Assembly: GCF_000482245.1 (NCBI RefSeq)
Contig: NZ_AWNH01000080.1
Span: 37,963-101,962, forward strand
Direction of reading: 5' to 3'
Source: Leptolyngbya sp. Heron Island J
GTDB taxonomy: Bacteria > Cyanobacteriota > Cyanobacteriia > Phormidesmidales > Phormidesmidaceae
DNA: 64,000 bases
Notes under the pieces: model-generated
Databases searched by the model: none
Told to the model about the DNA's origin: nothing
Seen by the model: only the letters and a program-made list of their open reading frames with translations
Part shown: piece by piece, positions 53,413 through 62,835 of the stretch
Layout of the letters: every line of letters starts with the position of its first letter
How positions within the stretch are numbered: position 1 is the first letter of the stretch
Position numbers and translations under genes: made by a program

Positions 53413-54105
53413 ATGAAGTCGAGTTCTGTTAAAGCCATTCCTATTAAGGGGTTTACCCAGGCTCTTATGGGTCATTTCAGCCAGCTCATACAATCTCGTC
53501 GAAGGCGCTCCTATGTTTACGCCAGATTGTTGCTTTTGGGTTGTCTGTCCCTATGGATGCTGACAGGTTTGGTTCTACCTGCCCAGCGCAGATCGGCCGC
53601 TGCCGCTGAAGTGGAATTGGCCAGAGCAGCCAATCCCTGGAGCTTCGCTTCGTTTCCAGTAGAAAATTTCCAGGCTTATACCTCTCCCTTTGGCTACCGT
53701 CAGTCTCCCTTCGGTGGTGAACAGTTTCACTATGGTCTAGACATCGCCGCACCATTGGGTAGCTACATCCGCAACTGGTGGGAAGGCGAAGTCATCGAAG
53801 TTAGCGACGATAGTGCCTGTGGGACATCCGTTGTGATTGAGTCAGGAGAATGGCAACATATTTATTGTCATATGCAAGGCTACGTCACCTATGAAGGCGG
53901 CAGCAGGGTTATGGTTGATCCAGGCGGCAATATCCGTATTCGAGAAGGGGGCACCATCAGCACAGGCCAACCCATTGGCCGTGTTGGTATGACCGGACGT
54001 ACCACCGGTCCCCATCTCCACTGGGGCCTCAAGTTTGAAAGCAGCTGGGTCGATCCAGCCATGGTGCTGCGAGCCATGTACGACGACCAGCAGGCATTGC
54101 GGTAA
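53413..54105 (+). CDS. M23-family (LytM) peptidase, envelope
   Basis: 230 residues from ATG 53413. A hydrophobic signal/anchor segment is at about 39-58 (LLLLGCLSLWMLTGLVLPA). The LytM domain follows: SPFGYRQSPFGGEQFHYGLD (HxxxD-type zinc ligands), a later GEWQHIYCHMQGYVTYEG, and GRTTGPHLHWGLKFESSWVD with the HxH ligands near 205. These enzymes cut peptide cross-links in peptidoglycan, or act as activators if degenerate; the motifs here look complete. Starts further upstream (53284) lack a ribosome site and add non-conserved sequence. Confidence 0.85.
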   Translation: MKSSSVKAIPIKGFTQALMGHFSQLIQSRRRRSYVYARLLLLGCLSLWMLTGLVLPAQRRSAAAAEVELARAANPWSFASFPVENFQAYTSPFGYRQSPFGGEQFHYGLDIAAPLGSYIRNWWEGEVIEVSDDSACGTSVVIESGEWQHIYCHMQGYVTYEGGSRVMVDPGGNIRIREGGTISTGQPIGRVGMTGRTTGPHLHWGLKFESSWVDPAMVLRAMYDDQQALR

Positions 54106-54263
54106 AAGGGTAGTTAAAACTTTATGGTTGTGACTCCTTGACCTTTATGATCTGCAGCACAATCTATCAACCAGTCAAGATGTTATCGTCTAGCTAAAGC
54201 CATCTTTGCGAGTGGCTGGGTACATTACAGCTGTACCCCTGTTCGACCATCACCCAACTAACT

Positions 54264-54554
54264 ATGACTGCTCCAATGTCAGAAGCTGAAAACACTCGCG
54301 CTGTTCTTCGTTCTCAAGAGCCCGAACTACAGTATGAACTTCCCTGGAACCGTGAAGGTGAGTTTGAAATAGAGGCACTCATCGTCAGCCAAAGTAAGAG
54401 TGACTTACTGGTCAAAGTTAAAACTGACCGTGGTGAAAATCATCTAACCATTTTAGGTTTTCTACCGGGTCGAGTCGCAGGGCAGCGTTGGCGCTTAGAG
54501 TGTCTGCGTTCCTCTGGTCGTATCGAACTCCTGGATGGTGAACCCCTCGAATAA
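54264..54554 (+). CDS. small cyanobacterial protein of 96 residues
   Basis: After a short leader (MTAPMSEAENTRAVLRSQEP) the protein has alternating strands: FEIEALIVSQSKSDLLVKVK, NHLTILGFLPGRVAGQRWRL and SSGRIELLDG, a small beta-barrel-like pattern. No membrane segment. Family not recognised, but the look is of a conserved soluble cyanobacterial protein. It is convergent with ftsH. Confidence 0.75.
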   Translation: MTAPMSEAENTRAVLRSQEPELQYELPWNREGEFEIEALIVSQSKSDLLVKVKTDRGENHLTILGFLPGRVAGQRWRLECLRSSGRIELLDGEPLE

Positions 54555-54661
54555 CACCTGACCTGAGCTTGAGGCTCATAGTTGGGATTACAATACACAG
54601 TGCCCTTGGATAAAACAAGGGTACTGAGTTAGCTGACTGGAAATGGCTGACAGTAGCCGCA

Positions 54662-56578
54662 CTACGAGTTGACAGCAGGTATGTCTACATACTCGCTGAC
54701 AATGCCACGGAACTCTTCGCCATCAATGGTTTCTTTTTCCACAAGTCGATCGACCAGCCGGTCTAACAATATGCGGTTTTCTTTCAGCATTGAACGAGCC
54801 TTGTCATAGGCCGTCGTCGCAATTTCTCGGACACGCTGGTCAATTTTTGCGGCCATTTCCTCGGAATATTCCGAACGCTGCATCAGGTCACTACGTCCTA
54901 GGAATACAGCACTACTGGGAGACTCCATCGCAAACGAACCTAGCTCTGACATGCCAAAGCGAGTGATCATCTGACGGGCAATATTAGTCACTTGCTGGAT
55001 ATCATTGGCCGCGCCTTGAGTCACCTCATCTGGACCAAAGACAATCTCTTCAGCCGCACGACCACCTAGCGCCATCGTAATCCGGTCAATCAGTTCAGCA
55101 TAGGAAATCAGGCCATCATCTACCCGGTCTTCTTTAGGTAAGTAACTGGCAAATCCACCCACACCACCAGAACGAGGAATAATGGTCACCTTGGCCAGTG
55201 GGTCAGAGTGCTTCAGCATTGTACTCACCAAAGCGTGCCCAACTTCGTGATACGCAATTAGTCGCTTCTTTTTACTGTCTAGCAGAGGTGTGAGCGTGAG
55301 GCCAATGGTCAAGCGATCAATGGCATCATCAATTTCTTCCATGGTGACGGCATCTTTACGACGACGTGCCGTCAGAATGGCAGCCTCATTGAGCAAATTA
55401 GCCAGTTGGGCTCCCGAAAAACCGGGGGTGCGGCGAGCAATGGCTTCCAAGTTCACATCTTCCGCAATCTTTTTATCGCGGGCATGTACATCTAGAATGC
55501 CTAGACGACCGTTGTAGCCCGGCAGATCAACCGTGATTTGTCGATCAAATCGACCGGGGCGTAGGAGCGCCGCATCCAGTACATCAGGACGGTTGGTAGC
55601 GGCAATTACAATAATGCCGCTATTGCCCTCAAAGCCATCCATTTCAGTCAATAACTGGTTAAGGGTCTGCTCTCGCTCATCGTTACCACCGCCGATACCG
55701 GCTCCGCGCTGACGGCCCACAGCATCAATTTCATCAATAAAGACGATACAGGGGGAGTTTTCCTTGGCTTTCTTGAACAGGTCGCGTACACGAGAGGCAC
55801 CGACACCGACAAACATTTCAACAAATTCAGATCCTGAAATACTAAAGAAAGGGACCCCGGCTTCACCAGCAATTGCTTTAGCTAAGAGGGTTTTACCAGT
55901 TCCCGGCTGCCCCACCAGCAGCACTCCTTTAGGGATGCGGGCTCCAATGGCGGTGAATTTTTCAGGATTTTTGAGAAAAGTCACTACTTCCTGTAGCTCT
56001 TCCTTTGCTTCCTCAATCCCAGCCACATCATCAAACATGACCCCTGTTTTGGCTTCCATCTGAAACCGGGCACGGGAACGGCCAAAGTTCATTGCACCGC
56101 TGGCTGAATTGGCTGACCGCCTTAAAATCATCAGCAATGCAAAGACAACAATCATTGCCAGCAGGGCATTCACGGCGAGCCCCGTCAGCGCACTATTGTC
56201 TGAACGCTCTAATACTTCATACTCAACATCGCTGCTACGAAGCTTTTGCAACAGACGCTGGTTGTACACATCATTAGCGAATAGTTCTACTGAATGCAAG
56301 GGTGCTTGTTCTTCGTCGTCTATCAGCCGCACATTGGCAACCCCTCGCAGGTTATCCAGCTCTACCCGCTCGACTACACCCTGATCGAGTTTTTCCAACA
56401 GCTGACCGTAGGTGATTTTAGTCTCTTCAGTTCCCTCCACTTGAGCTGATGCTGGCTGTACGCCAACCAGGGGAGCCGCGACCAGACTTTGCAGGACAAA
56501 CCATCCAATCGCCAGAGTGCGAGTGGCACGGCGGCTAAATGAGGGTTGATGGGACGAGGGGGGGATGGACTTATTCAT
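54662..56578 (-). CDS. ftsH: ATP-dependent zinc metalloprotease FtsH
   Basis: 638 residues. A signal-like first helix (about 20-42) and second membrane helix (about 135-153) flank a lumenal domain. The AAA domain has Walker A GQPGTGKT at 223-230, Walker B FIDEID at 280-285, and SRH around RPGRFDRQ at 340-347. The zinc site HEVGH is at 444-448. It degrades damaged membrane proteins, in cyanobacteria including photosystem II D1. The lumenal N-terminus is that of the thylakoid subfamily, but which of the paralogues (FtsH1-4) it is needs comparison. Confidence 0.97.
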   Translation of the reverse strand: MNKSIPPSSHQPSFSRRATRTLAIGWFVLQSLVAAPLVGVQPASAQVEGTEETKITYGQLLEKLDQGVVERVELDNLRGVANVRLIDDEEQAPLHSVELFANDVYNQRLLQKLRSSDVEYEVLERSDNSALTGLAVNALLAMIVVFALLMILRRSANSASGAMNFGRSRARFQMEAKTGVMFDDVAGIEEAKEELQEVVTFLKNPEKFTAIGARIPKGVLLVGQPGTGKTLLAKAIAGEAGVPFFSISGSEFVEMFVGVGASRVRDLFKKAKENSPCIVFIDEIDAVGRQRGAGIGGGNDEREQTLNQLLTEMDGFEGNSGIIVIAATNRPDVLDAALLRPGRFDRQITVDLPGYNGRLGILDVHARDKKIAEDVNLEAIARRTPGFSGAQLANLLNEAAILTARRRKDAVTMEEIDDAIDRLTIGLTLTPLLDSKKKRLIAYHEVGHALVSTMLKHSDPLAKVTIIPRSGGVGGFASYLPKEDRVDDGLISYAELIDRITMALGGRAAEEIVFGPDEVTQGAANDIQQVTNIARQMITRFGMSELGSFAMESPSSAVFLGRSDLMQRSEYSEEMAAKIDQRVREIATTAYDKARSMLKENRILLDRLVDRLVEKETIDGEEFRGIVSEYVDIPAVNS

Positions 56579-56725
56579 ATAAAAGAATGGACTACTAGTT
56601 AAAGCTACAGGTAATCAGCAATGAGTCAGGGGCTTGACAAGACTGCCAATTCAACTCCCCCAGTTTAGCGTTCTAATCTACTAACCAGGGGAGGGATCAT
56701 GTATATTCCTCAATCGATCTGTCCC

Positions 56726-57835
56726 CTAGCGAGCGATCGCAACAATGGCATTTTGACCACCAAAACCAAAGCTGCTGCATAATACATGCTTTACAGCCGT
56801 ATTAACGCTTGAACCAACCCGAACAAAGTTGAGGTCAAACTCAGGCTTACTCAGCCCGACACAGGGGGGGAAGCGCTGGTGCTGCAGACTGAGCAAACTA
56901 AAAACAGTCCCGATTAACCCAGCTGCGCCCAGGGTATGTCCTGTTGCTCCCTTGGTGGAACTGACGGCTGCCTTAGGAAAAAGCTGCTCAATCATATGAG
57001 CCTCATTGGCATCGTTGAGACGGGTGCCGGTGCCATGGGTATGAACATAGTCAATGTCGTCTGGGTGTAAGCCACTACGCTGCAGGCATTGGTTAGCCAC
57101 CGCCAGAGTCCCATCTGGGCGCGAGGAACTGATGTGGTATGCGTCATTGCTCAGGCCAAATCCCAACAGTTGACCATAGGAACATTGGCCAGAGGCTCGG
57201 TCTTGTACCTCTAAGACTACGGCGGCTGCGCCCTCGCCCAGAACTAACCCGGTGCGATCGCGATCAAAGGGATAGCAGCCTTGCTTGGCCATCGCTCCCA
57301 TGCGGCGAAACCCCGTCAGGGTCAGAGGTGTAATTGGTGCATCTACAGCCGCGACCACCACTCGCCGACACTGCCCTGTCTGTAGCAGCATATATCCCTG
57401 AAACAATGCCCATAGACCCGTGGCACAGGCCGCCATCGGTGCCAACACAGGTCCCTCACTGCCCAAAGCCTGGGCTACCTGGGTAGATAGGCCACAGGGC
57501 AACGCTGTTATCCAACGATCTAAGGGCTGCTCACCTCGTGCCATAGCCTCCCAGCGGTTTAAGTAGCTGCGGCTAGAGCCGACGACGATGCCACAGTCTT
57601 TGAGAGGAGGGGGCAGACCAGCATCCAGGACAGCGGCCCGAACCGTGGCCAGCAGCAGAGGCTCGGGGTCAGCTGGATATTTGCCTGCTATGGCTAAAGG
57701 CATAGCCGGGAGCAAACGAAAAGGCTGGCGAAGTGCGATCGCACTTTTGCCAGCCAATAAATTTGACCAAGTAGATTGGACCGTTGGTCCCAGAGCTGTC
57801 CACAAACCAATGCCGGTGACAACAACCTCCAGCAC
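56726..57835 (-). CDS. beta-ketoacyl-ACP synthase-like protein (FabF/KAS family)
   Basis: 369 residues, GTG start that overlaps the stop of the upstream cyclophilin gene (TAG/GTG share one base). Catalytic residues: cysteine in AACATGLWALF, histidine in HTHGTGTRLND, and histidine in KGATGHTLGAAGL. It is shorter than FabF (about 410) and its N-terminal part is divergent, so it may be a secondary synthase making a specialised acyl chain or acting as a decarboxylating partner. The start overlap implies translational coupling to the cyclophilin. Confidence 0.9.
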   Translation of the reverse strand: MLEVVVTGIGLWTALGPTVQSTWSNLLAGKSAIALRQPFRLLPAMPLAIAGKYPADPEPLLLATVRAAVLDAGLPPPLKDCGIVVGSSRSYLNRWEAMARGEQPLDRWITALPCGLSTQVAQALGSEGPVLAPMAACATGLWALFQGYMLLQTGQCRRVVVAAVDAPITPLTLTGFRRMGAMAKQGCYPFDRDRTGLVLGEGAAAVVLEVQDRASGQCSYGQLLGFGLSNDAYHISSSRPDGTLAVANQCLQRSGLHPDDIDYVHTHGTGTRLNDANEAHMIEQLFPKAAVSSTKGATGHTLGAAGLIGTVFSLLSLQHQRFPPCVGLSKPEFDLNFVRVGSSVNTAVKHVLCSSFGFGGQNAIVAIAR

Positions 57836-58581
57836 TACTCAGTCACCAGATTATCCAAACCCTCAATGACCTGTGCCGACTCAATCACATCACCCTGTTG
57901 AATAGCATCTACCACTTCTAAGCCTTCAGCCACATAGCCAAAGACTGCATAGCTACCATCCAAAAACGGTAGATCGGCTAGCGCAAAATAAAACTGAGCG
58001 GACGCCGAGTCAGGAAACTGAGAACGCGCCATTGCTACAGCACCGTGGGTATGCTGCAAAGCAGGCTGAGCACTCTCCCCAGCAGATTCAAAGGTTTGAC
58101 CATAGATCGGCTGATCAGACCCTTCAGGTGTGATCTCCAATGGAATCAGACGCTTTTCTTGCGTTTCAGGATCGACGAAACCACCTGTACCCAGCTGCTG
58201 TACTGGCACTGACGGATCTTTACTCTGCGGGTCTCCCCCCTGCACCACAAACGGCTGAGGTTCACGCACTACCCGGTGAAACACTGTCCCGTCGTAGACT
58301 CCACGCTCGACCAGATCAACAAAATTACCAGCCGTGATCGGTGCTTGCGTACCATCAACGTTAACTAGAATTCGCTCTCCATTTATCAAAAACTCGATCG
58401 TAGCAGTCCCCTCAAGCCTGACCAGCCCTTCGGGAGCAGGCGCAGCAGCAACCTCTGTCGATTCAGCAGATTCTGCTGGCGCAGCGGCTGGATCTGGATC
58501 AGTAGCCCCAGCCGTACAGCTCACCATGAATAATGCCACGACTAAACCGATGGCCCATTGCATTCGGAAACCGAAAACCAT
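57835..58581 (-). CDS. cyclophilin-type peptidyl-prolyl isomerase, predicted lipoprotein
   Basis: 248 residues; GAAGGA seven bases before ATG 58581. Lipobox-like MVSC puts the lipid-modified cysteine at 22, and residues 23-55 are an Ala/Glu/Pro-rich spacer. The cyclophilin fold follows: NFVDLVERGVYDGTVFHRVV, GGDPQSKDPS, AVAMARSQFPDSASAQFYFA and YAVFGYVAEGLEVVDAIQQG. It speeds up proline isomerisation in proteins outside the cytoplasm. It is translationally coupled to the ketoacyl synthase downstream. Confidence 0.93.
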   Translation of the reverse strand: MVFGFRMQWAIGLVVALFMVSCTAGATDPDPAAAPAESAESTEVAAAPAPEGLVRLEGTATIEFLINGERILVNVDGTQAPITAGNFVDLVERGVYDGTVFHRVVREPQPFVVQGGDPQSKDPSVPVQQLGTGGFVDPETQEKRLIPLEITPEGSDQPIYGQTFESAGESAQPALQHTHGAVAMARSQFPDSASAQFYFALADLPFLDGSYAVFGYVAEGLEVVDAIQQGDVIESAQVIEGLDNLVTE

Positions 58582-58673
58582 GATTAATTCCTTCGTTGAC
58601 TAAGGGCACCATATCTTGTCACAGGGAAACACCCTTTTCAATAGGGAAATTCACGTTAACCCGGCATCAATGG

Positions 58674-59255
58674 CTACAGTCCCTCTAAGGGAACTTGCAG
58701 AAATCGAGCCAGTTCAGCCCCCTGATTTTCCACTGCTGCCAGCGATATTGGCTGACCTACGCGAGTCATAGGAATATCCCCTTTCCCCTTAATCTTGAGA
58801 TAAAGTGCTCGCTTAGGATTCAATCCCTCACGAATTTCGACCCGGATTGCCGTCACCGACGACAGTGGATATTTGAAATCAATCCTACGATTTTTGCCAG
58901 GGAAACCCCACCGAAAGATTTCCACCTCCTGAGCTTCCTTATCAAATCGGTTGTAGCCACCACCAACATTCCAGATACAGATCAGCCAAAGGTAGAGGGA
59001 TAGCAGTAGCGCTGCCGTGCCATAAAAACACATCACAATCCCTTGGGGAATAAAGATCAGCTGGGTCGGATCGGCAAATGGCAGTAGGTTGAGCCCTGTG
59101 TAGCTAGAGATGCCAGCTAGCAAAAAACCAGTACCCCCAACAGCGGTCACCGCAGCCCACCAGTAGTTACTCCAACGGCGAGAGCCCAATATCTTGCGGC
59201 AGAGGACACTGTCTTGATCGGTTGTGTCAGAAACAGTTGCTTTTGAAACAGCCAT
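58674..59255 (-). CDS. ycf4: photosystem I assembly protein Ycf4
   Basis: 193 residues. Two membrane helices at about 32-52 and 70-92, then FNRFDKE-like sequence (GGGYNRFDKEAQEVEIFRWG) and the conserved FPGKNRRIDFKYPLSSVTAI and VRVEIREGLNPKRALYLKIKG-type region. Ycf4 helps to assemble photosystem I in thylakoids. Length and motifs are complete. It faces prk across 336 bases. Confidence 0.96.
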   Translation of the reverse strand: MAVSKATVSDTTDQDSVLCRKILGSRRWSNYWWAAVTAVGGTGFLLAGISSYTGLNLLPFADPTQLIFIPQGIVMCFYGTAALLLSLYLWLICIWNVGGGYNRFDKEAQEVEIFRWGFPGKNRRIDFKYPLSSVTAIRVEIREGLNPKRALYLKIKGKGDIPMTRVGQPISLAAVENQGAELARFLQVPLEGL

Positions 59256-59591
59256 ATTGTTTAGAAAAAATTATTAAAACAAGGTTAACGGACTGACCTA
59301 TGCGCATCACGGTAAGGCCTCATCGAACCTGCTATTTTATGTGCTTTAGGTTCTACCAGGCTATCAAGTATTGCCAGTGAACACACCTCCTTAGTCTAGA
59401 TATCTTGACTCCAAACACTCATTAAAAACAGGCGCTAATCCAGTCTTTCAAAAGACTACAGATTCTGATAGGATCAACCTTAACTTTTGCAACGTTCAAA
59501 ACCCATTGCTGATACCCAACTGAGTCAGGGTTCATAGACTCGTTGATTGGTTTCACATAAACTTTGTTAACTGTTTTCATAAGAGGATTCC
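59256..59591. promoter_or_regulatory. divergent promoter region of ycf4 and prk
   Basis: No gene is visible. AAGAGG lies before ATG 59592. The sequence before it (59540-59575, TTTCACATAAACTTTGTTAA) contains AT-rich hexamers of promoter type, but no clear pair. Confidence 0.4.
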
Positions 59592-60608
59592 ATGACCAGT
59601 CAGCCCGACCGCGTGGTTTTAATTGGTGTTGCTGGCGATTCAGGATGTGGAAAGTCTACATTTTTGAAACGTCTCAGCGATCTTTTTGGCGAAGAGTTTA
59701 TGACCGTCATCTGCTTGGATGACTATCACAGTCTAGATCGTAAGCAACGTAAACTAGCTGGGGTGACGGCTCTCAACCCTAAGGCCAATAATTTTGACCT
59801 GATGTATGAGCAAATCAAAGCTCTGAAATCAGGAAATCCTATTGATAAGCCCATTTATAACCACGAAACAGGTTTAATCGACCCACCTGAGCGTATTGAA
59901 CCAAATCACGTTGTTGTTATTGAGGGACTCCATCCTCTCTATGACGAGCGCGTACGTGATCTGCTTGACTTCAGTGTCTACCTAGATATTAGCGACGAAG
60001 TTAAGATCGCCTGGAAAATTCAGCGCGACATGGCAGAGCGGGGACATACCTATGAAGATGTCCTGGCTTCTATTCAGGCTCGCAAACCTGACTTTGAAGC
60101 CTATATCGATGTCCAGAAGCAATACGCTGATGTCGTCCTGCAGGTTCTGCCCACCAACCTGATTAAGGATGATAAGGAGCGCAAAATTTTGCGAGTGCAA
60201 ATGATTCAGAAGGAAGGTGTGGAAGGGTTTGAGCCTGCCTACCTGTTTGATGAAGGCTCCACCATTAATTGGGTCCCCTGTGGTCGTAAGCTAACCTGTT
60301 CTTACCCAGGTATTCGCATGGCCTACGGTCCTGATACCTATATGGGTAATGAGGTATCAATCCTGGAAATTGACGGTCAGTTTGAGAAGCTTGAGGAGCT
60401 TATTTATGTTGAAGAGCACCTCAGCAACATCTCTACCCGTAGCTATGGTGAGATGACTGAGCTATTGCTAAAGCACCGTGAATATCCGGGGTCTAACAAT
60501 GGCACAGGTCTGTTCCAGGTACTGGTAGGTTTGAAAATGCGTGCGACCTACGAACGTCTGACGAATTCGTTAGCAGGTGTTAGTGCTGGTACAGCTGTTG
60601 TAGCTTAA
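59592..60608 (+). CDS. prk: phosphoribulokinase
   Basis: 338 residues. P-loop GDSGCGKS at 15-22. Both redox cysteine pairs are present: 19 and 41 (in GCGKS and TVICLDDYH), and 230 and 236 (in WVPCGRKLTCSYPG), which bind CP12 and are switched by thioredoxin. It makes ribulose-1,5-bisphosphate from ribulose-5-phosphate and ATP in the cytoplasm. The gene stands alone, as usual in cyanobacteria. Confidence 0.98.
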   Translation: MTSQPDRVVLIGVAGDSGCGKSTFLKRLSDLFGEEFMTVICLDDYHSLDRKQRKLAGVTALNPKANNFDLMYEQIKALKSGNPIDKPIYNHETGLIDPPERIEPNHVVVIEGLHPLYDERVRDLLDFSVYLDISDEVKIAWKIQRDMAERGHTYEDVLASIQARKPDFEAYIDVQKQYADVVLQVLPTNLIKDDKERKILRVQMIQKEGVEGFEPAYLFDEGSTINWVPCGRKLTCSYPGIRMAYGPDTYMGNEVSILEIDGQFEKLEELIYVEEHLSNISTRSYGEMTELLLKHREYPGSNNGTGLFQVLVGLKMRATYERLTNSLAGVSAGTAVVA

Positions 60609-60999
60609 TTGCAGCACTTAGAGTGAAGAGGCCCCGTTATTGGTTTAGTGTCATTTTGCTGTCATGGCAAGGTGGCACTTTTTAGGGTGAAAAATGGCAC
60701 CAACCTAGGTGATTAATTATTTCAAGATGACGATTGTCATGTCCCAGTAGTTGATTGGGAATGCTATATTATCTGCTATGCCTTTATAGAGACGATTAGT
60801 AGCTATGCATTGCTGCTAGGACGGCTTAGCCCTCTATAAGGATAAGGGAAAAGTCATCTACACAGTATGGTATCTCCATCGTATCAAGCCAAAGAGCAAA
60901 GGAGAATCCTGAAGGCTCTCAATACTGACAGAATATTGACAGTGAAAACGTTATTGACAGCCTGATTTTTTCTCGAAGATTTATCATTTCATAGTTAGC
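60609..60999. promoter_or_regulatory. region between prk and the FHA gene
   Basis: 391 bases without a gene. It has an imperfect stem at 60671-60706 (GGTGGCACTTTTT with AAAAATGGCACC) that may end prk transcripts, and three TATTGACAG-type direct repeats just upstream of the FHA gene, listed separately. Confidence 0.45.
60923..60960 (+). promoter_or_regulatory. three direct repeats TA(C/T)TGACAG before the FHA gene
   Basis: TACTGACAG at 60923-60931, TATTGACAG at 60934-60942 and 60952-60960, spaced 11 and 18 bases. The last copy is 39 bases before ATG 61000. Two copies also contain TTGACA, the -35 hexamer. It may be an array of regulator sites or overlapping promoters. Confidence 0.6.
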
Positions 61000-61425
61000 A
61001 TGGCTTCAGGTTCCCATCTCAGTAGTATTCTTATCGTCGAGGATAGTCAAGGACGACGGGAAATCGTCCTGGATAGCTCCGTCTATTCTGTCGGTCGCGA
61101 CGCAAGATGTGATATTCGTTTGGCTTCGCAGTTTGTCTCCAGACACCATGCCACTCTGGTGCAGCTGCCTAGAGACGATGAAACCTATTACTATCGCATC
61201 GTAGATGGCAATCTCAAGGGCAAGCCTAGTGCTAATGGCATGATGATTAACGGTCGTAAGCTCCAGGCTCACGATCTAAAAAACGAAGATGAGATTGTTT
61301 TTGGTCCTCAGGCCAGGGCAATTTACTATCAGCTTAAGCGGGATACCACATCAACCGTTCCACCTGACGAGTTTGATATTACGTTGATCAGTCCCAATAT
61401 GATTGTTGAAGACGAAGAAAGCTAA
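61000..61425 (+). CDS. FHA-domain protein
   Basis: 141 residues. The FHA domain covers about 8-115: VYSVGRDARCDIRLASQFVS, RHHATLVQL, DGNLKGKPSANGMMINGRKL and LKNEDEIVFGPQARAIYY. The binding residues R (GRDARCD), S-RH (SRHHA) and N (SANG/INGR) are all there, so it should bind phosphothreonine peptides. No other domain. The C-terminal tail is acidic. Partner unknown; an array of direct repeats precedes it. Confidence 0.93.
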   Translation: MASGSHLSSILIVEDSQGRREIVLDSSVYSVGRDARCDIRLASQFVSRHHATLVQLPRDDETYYYRIVDGNLKGKPSANGMMINGRKLQAHDLKNEDEIVFGPQARAIYYQLKRDTTSTVPPDEFDITLISPNMIVEDEES

Positions 61426-61575
61426 CGAACTTACTAATAAGCTTGGAAGCTAGCTCAGATTGGACTTGATATAACTAACGGTGCAAAAAACTAGCCCGCT
61501 ACTCTGTCGAGCTGCTCGGCGTTTAGAAGTTATGACGGCCCAGCGCTTTCCTCTATTAGTTTTTCTTATGATCGG

Positions 61576-61911
61576 CTAGCTTGCCTTGCTTTCGATTGCC
61601 TGATTCACCTGCTGAAAAACTCTGTGGCAATGATTATTGTCCTTTAGGGGCAGCTCCTCATTTTTGACCACCAGGTTAACGGTGGAAGCTGAGTTCTGAG
61701 TTACAAACTCAGTCTCGTCCGTAGAGCCGATCAAGACCTCAACCGTGGCTAATTTGCTGAAGGAGACCATGCCAGGACGCTCTTTCGCCATCATATAGTC
61801 GCCATCCTGATAAACCAAATGAAGGCCACAGGACTGCAGCACGCCTGGCAGTGATTCGCGCAAGTTGTTGGCAGGAAGAACGCTTACAAAAAGATTGGTA
61901 TACCGGGCCAT
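61576..61911 (-). CDS. cyanobacterial protein of 111 residues, unknown
   Basis: Alternating strands and helices: YTNLFVSVLPANNLRESLPG, LQSCGLHLVYQDGDYMMAKE, FSKLATVEVLIGSTDETEFV and LVVKNEELPLKDNNHCHRVF. No membrane segment or known motif. The sequence looks like a conserved soluble protein; cysteines at 29 and 97 are its only notable residues. Convergent with the FHA gene. Confidence 0.75.
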   Translation of the reverse strand: MARYTNLFVSVLPANNLRESLPGVLQSCGLHLVYQDGDYMMAKERPGMVSFSKLATVEVLIGSTDETEFVTQNSASTVNLVVKNEELPLKDNNHCHRVFQQVNQAIESKAS

Positions 61912-62166
61912 AGAAAATTCTAGAGCTACTGTACAATTTCAAATTTTTTAAAGTTTGTACAACCAGAAAGGGTAAGTTCAGACTAAACAATAAGTCAAAA
62001 ACTTGCAATTTTTTATCTGAGAATATTATGCCGCTATATCTATTTATCGATCTGCATCTGCTACTACCCTTCTAGAGAACGGTAATCATTTCAGGATAAA
62101 TATAGGTTAAGTGCCTGAGCTATGTGATCGGATAAGTGTTGATAGTGTATTGCTGTTGAGGAAACG

Positions 62167-62835
62167 ATGCGCGGTAAACTTATTGTTTTTGAAGGAATTG
62201 AGGGCAGTGGTAAAACCACGCAAATTCATCATCTGCGTCAGTGGTTGGATCACAAGCTTAGCAATGGCGAGTTGCCCAACTATCCAACCGGGGTAATCGT
62301 GACTCGTCAACCTGGTGGTACCAGCATCGGACAGCATATCAGACAGGTCCTGCTAAAGCCGTCTCAGGGCCCGGAGAGTTTAACCAGTACATCAGAGCTG
62401 CTACTCTATGCAGCTGACCGGGCTCAGCATGTAGAACGAATTTTAATTCCTGCGCTTGAGACGGGCCATTTGGTACTTTGCGATCGCTACACCGATTCCA
62501 CCGTCGCCTACCAAGGCTATGGTCGACAGCTAGATTTATCTCTAATTGACACCCTCAACACCATAGCTACCGGCGGCTTGAGTAGCGATCTAACTCTTTG
62601 GCTAAAATTAGACGTGACCGCAGGATTAGAGCGGATTACTACTCGGGGAGACACTGACCGGATTGAACAAGCCGGAATTGAATTCCATCGTCGGGTCCAC
62701 AAAGGATTTACTGCCCAAGCCAAGGTCCACGGAGAAAAGTTTATTGCCGTGGATGCCAGTCCTGCCCCGGAAACTGTAGCTCAGCATGTCCAAACCATTG
62801 TCTCCGCTTATTTGCAGCAGTGGTATGCCCTCTAA
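62167..62835 (+). CDS. tmk: thymidylate kinase
   Basis: 222 residues. P-loop FEGIEGSGKTTQIH at 7-20, DRY motif in LCDRYTDSTVAYQGYGR near 103, and the lid region LERITTRGDTDRIEQAGI near 158. It makes dTDP from dTMP. The 3' end overlaps the start of holB by 11 bases, as in many bacteria, implying a tmk-holB operon. Confidence 0.97.
   Translation: MRGKLIVFEGIEGSGKTTQIHHLRQWLDHKLSNGELPNYPTGVIVTRQPGGTSIGQHIRQVLLKPSQGPESLTSTSELLLYAADRAQHVERILIPALETGHLVLCDRYTDSTVAYQGYGRQLDLSLIDTLNTIATGGLSSDLTLWLKLDVTAGLERITTRGDTDRIEQAGIEFHRRVHKGFTAQAKVHGEKFIAVDASPAPETVAQHVQTIVSAYLQQWYAL

Noticed and set aside
60923..60960. Direct repeats as a possible CRISPR array
   Set aside because: Units are only 9 bases and unevenly spaced, with no cas genes in the window.
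61441..61475. AGCTAGCTCAGATTGG resembling a tRNA D-arm
   Set aside because: No acceptor stem, anticodon arm or T-arm can be formed around it.
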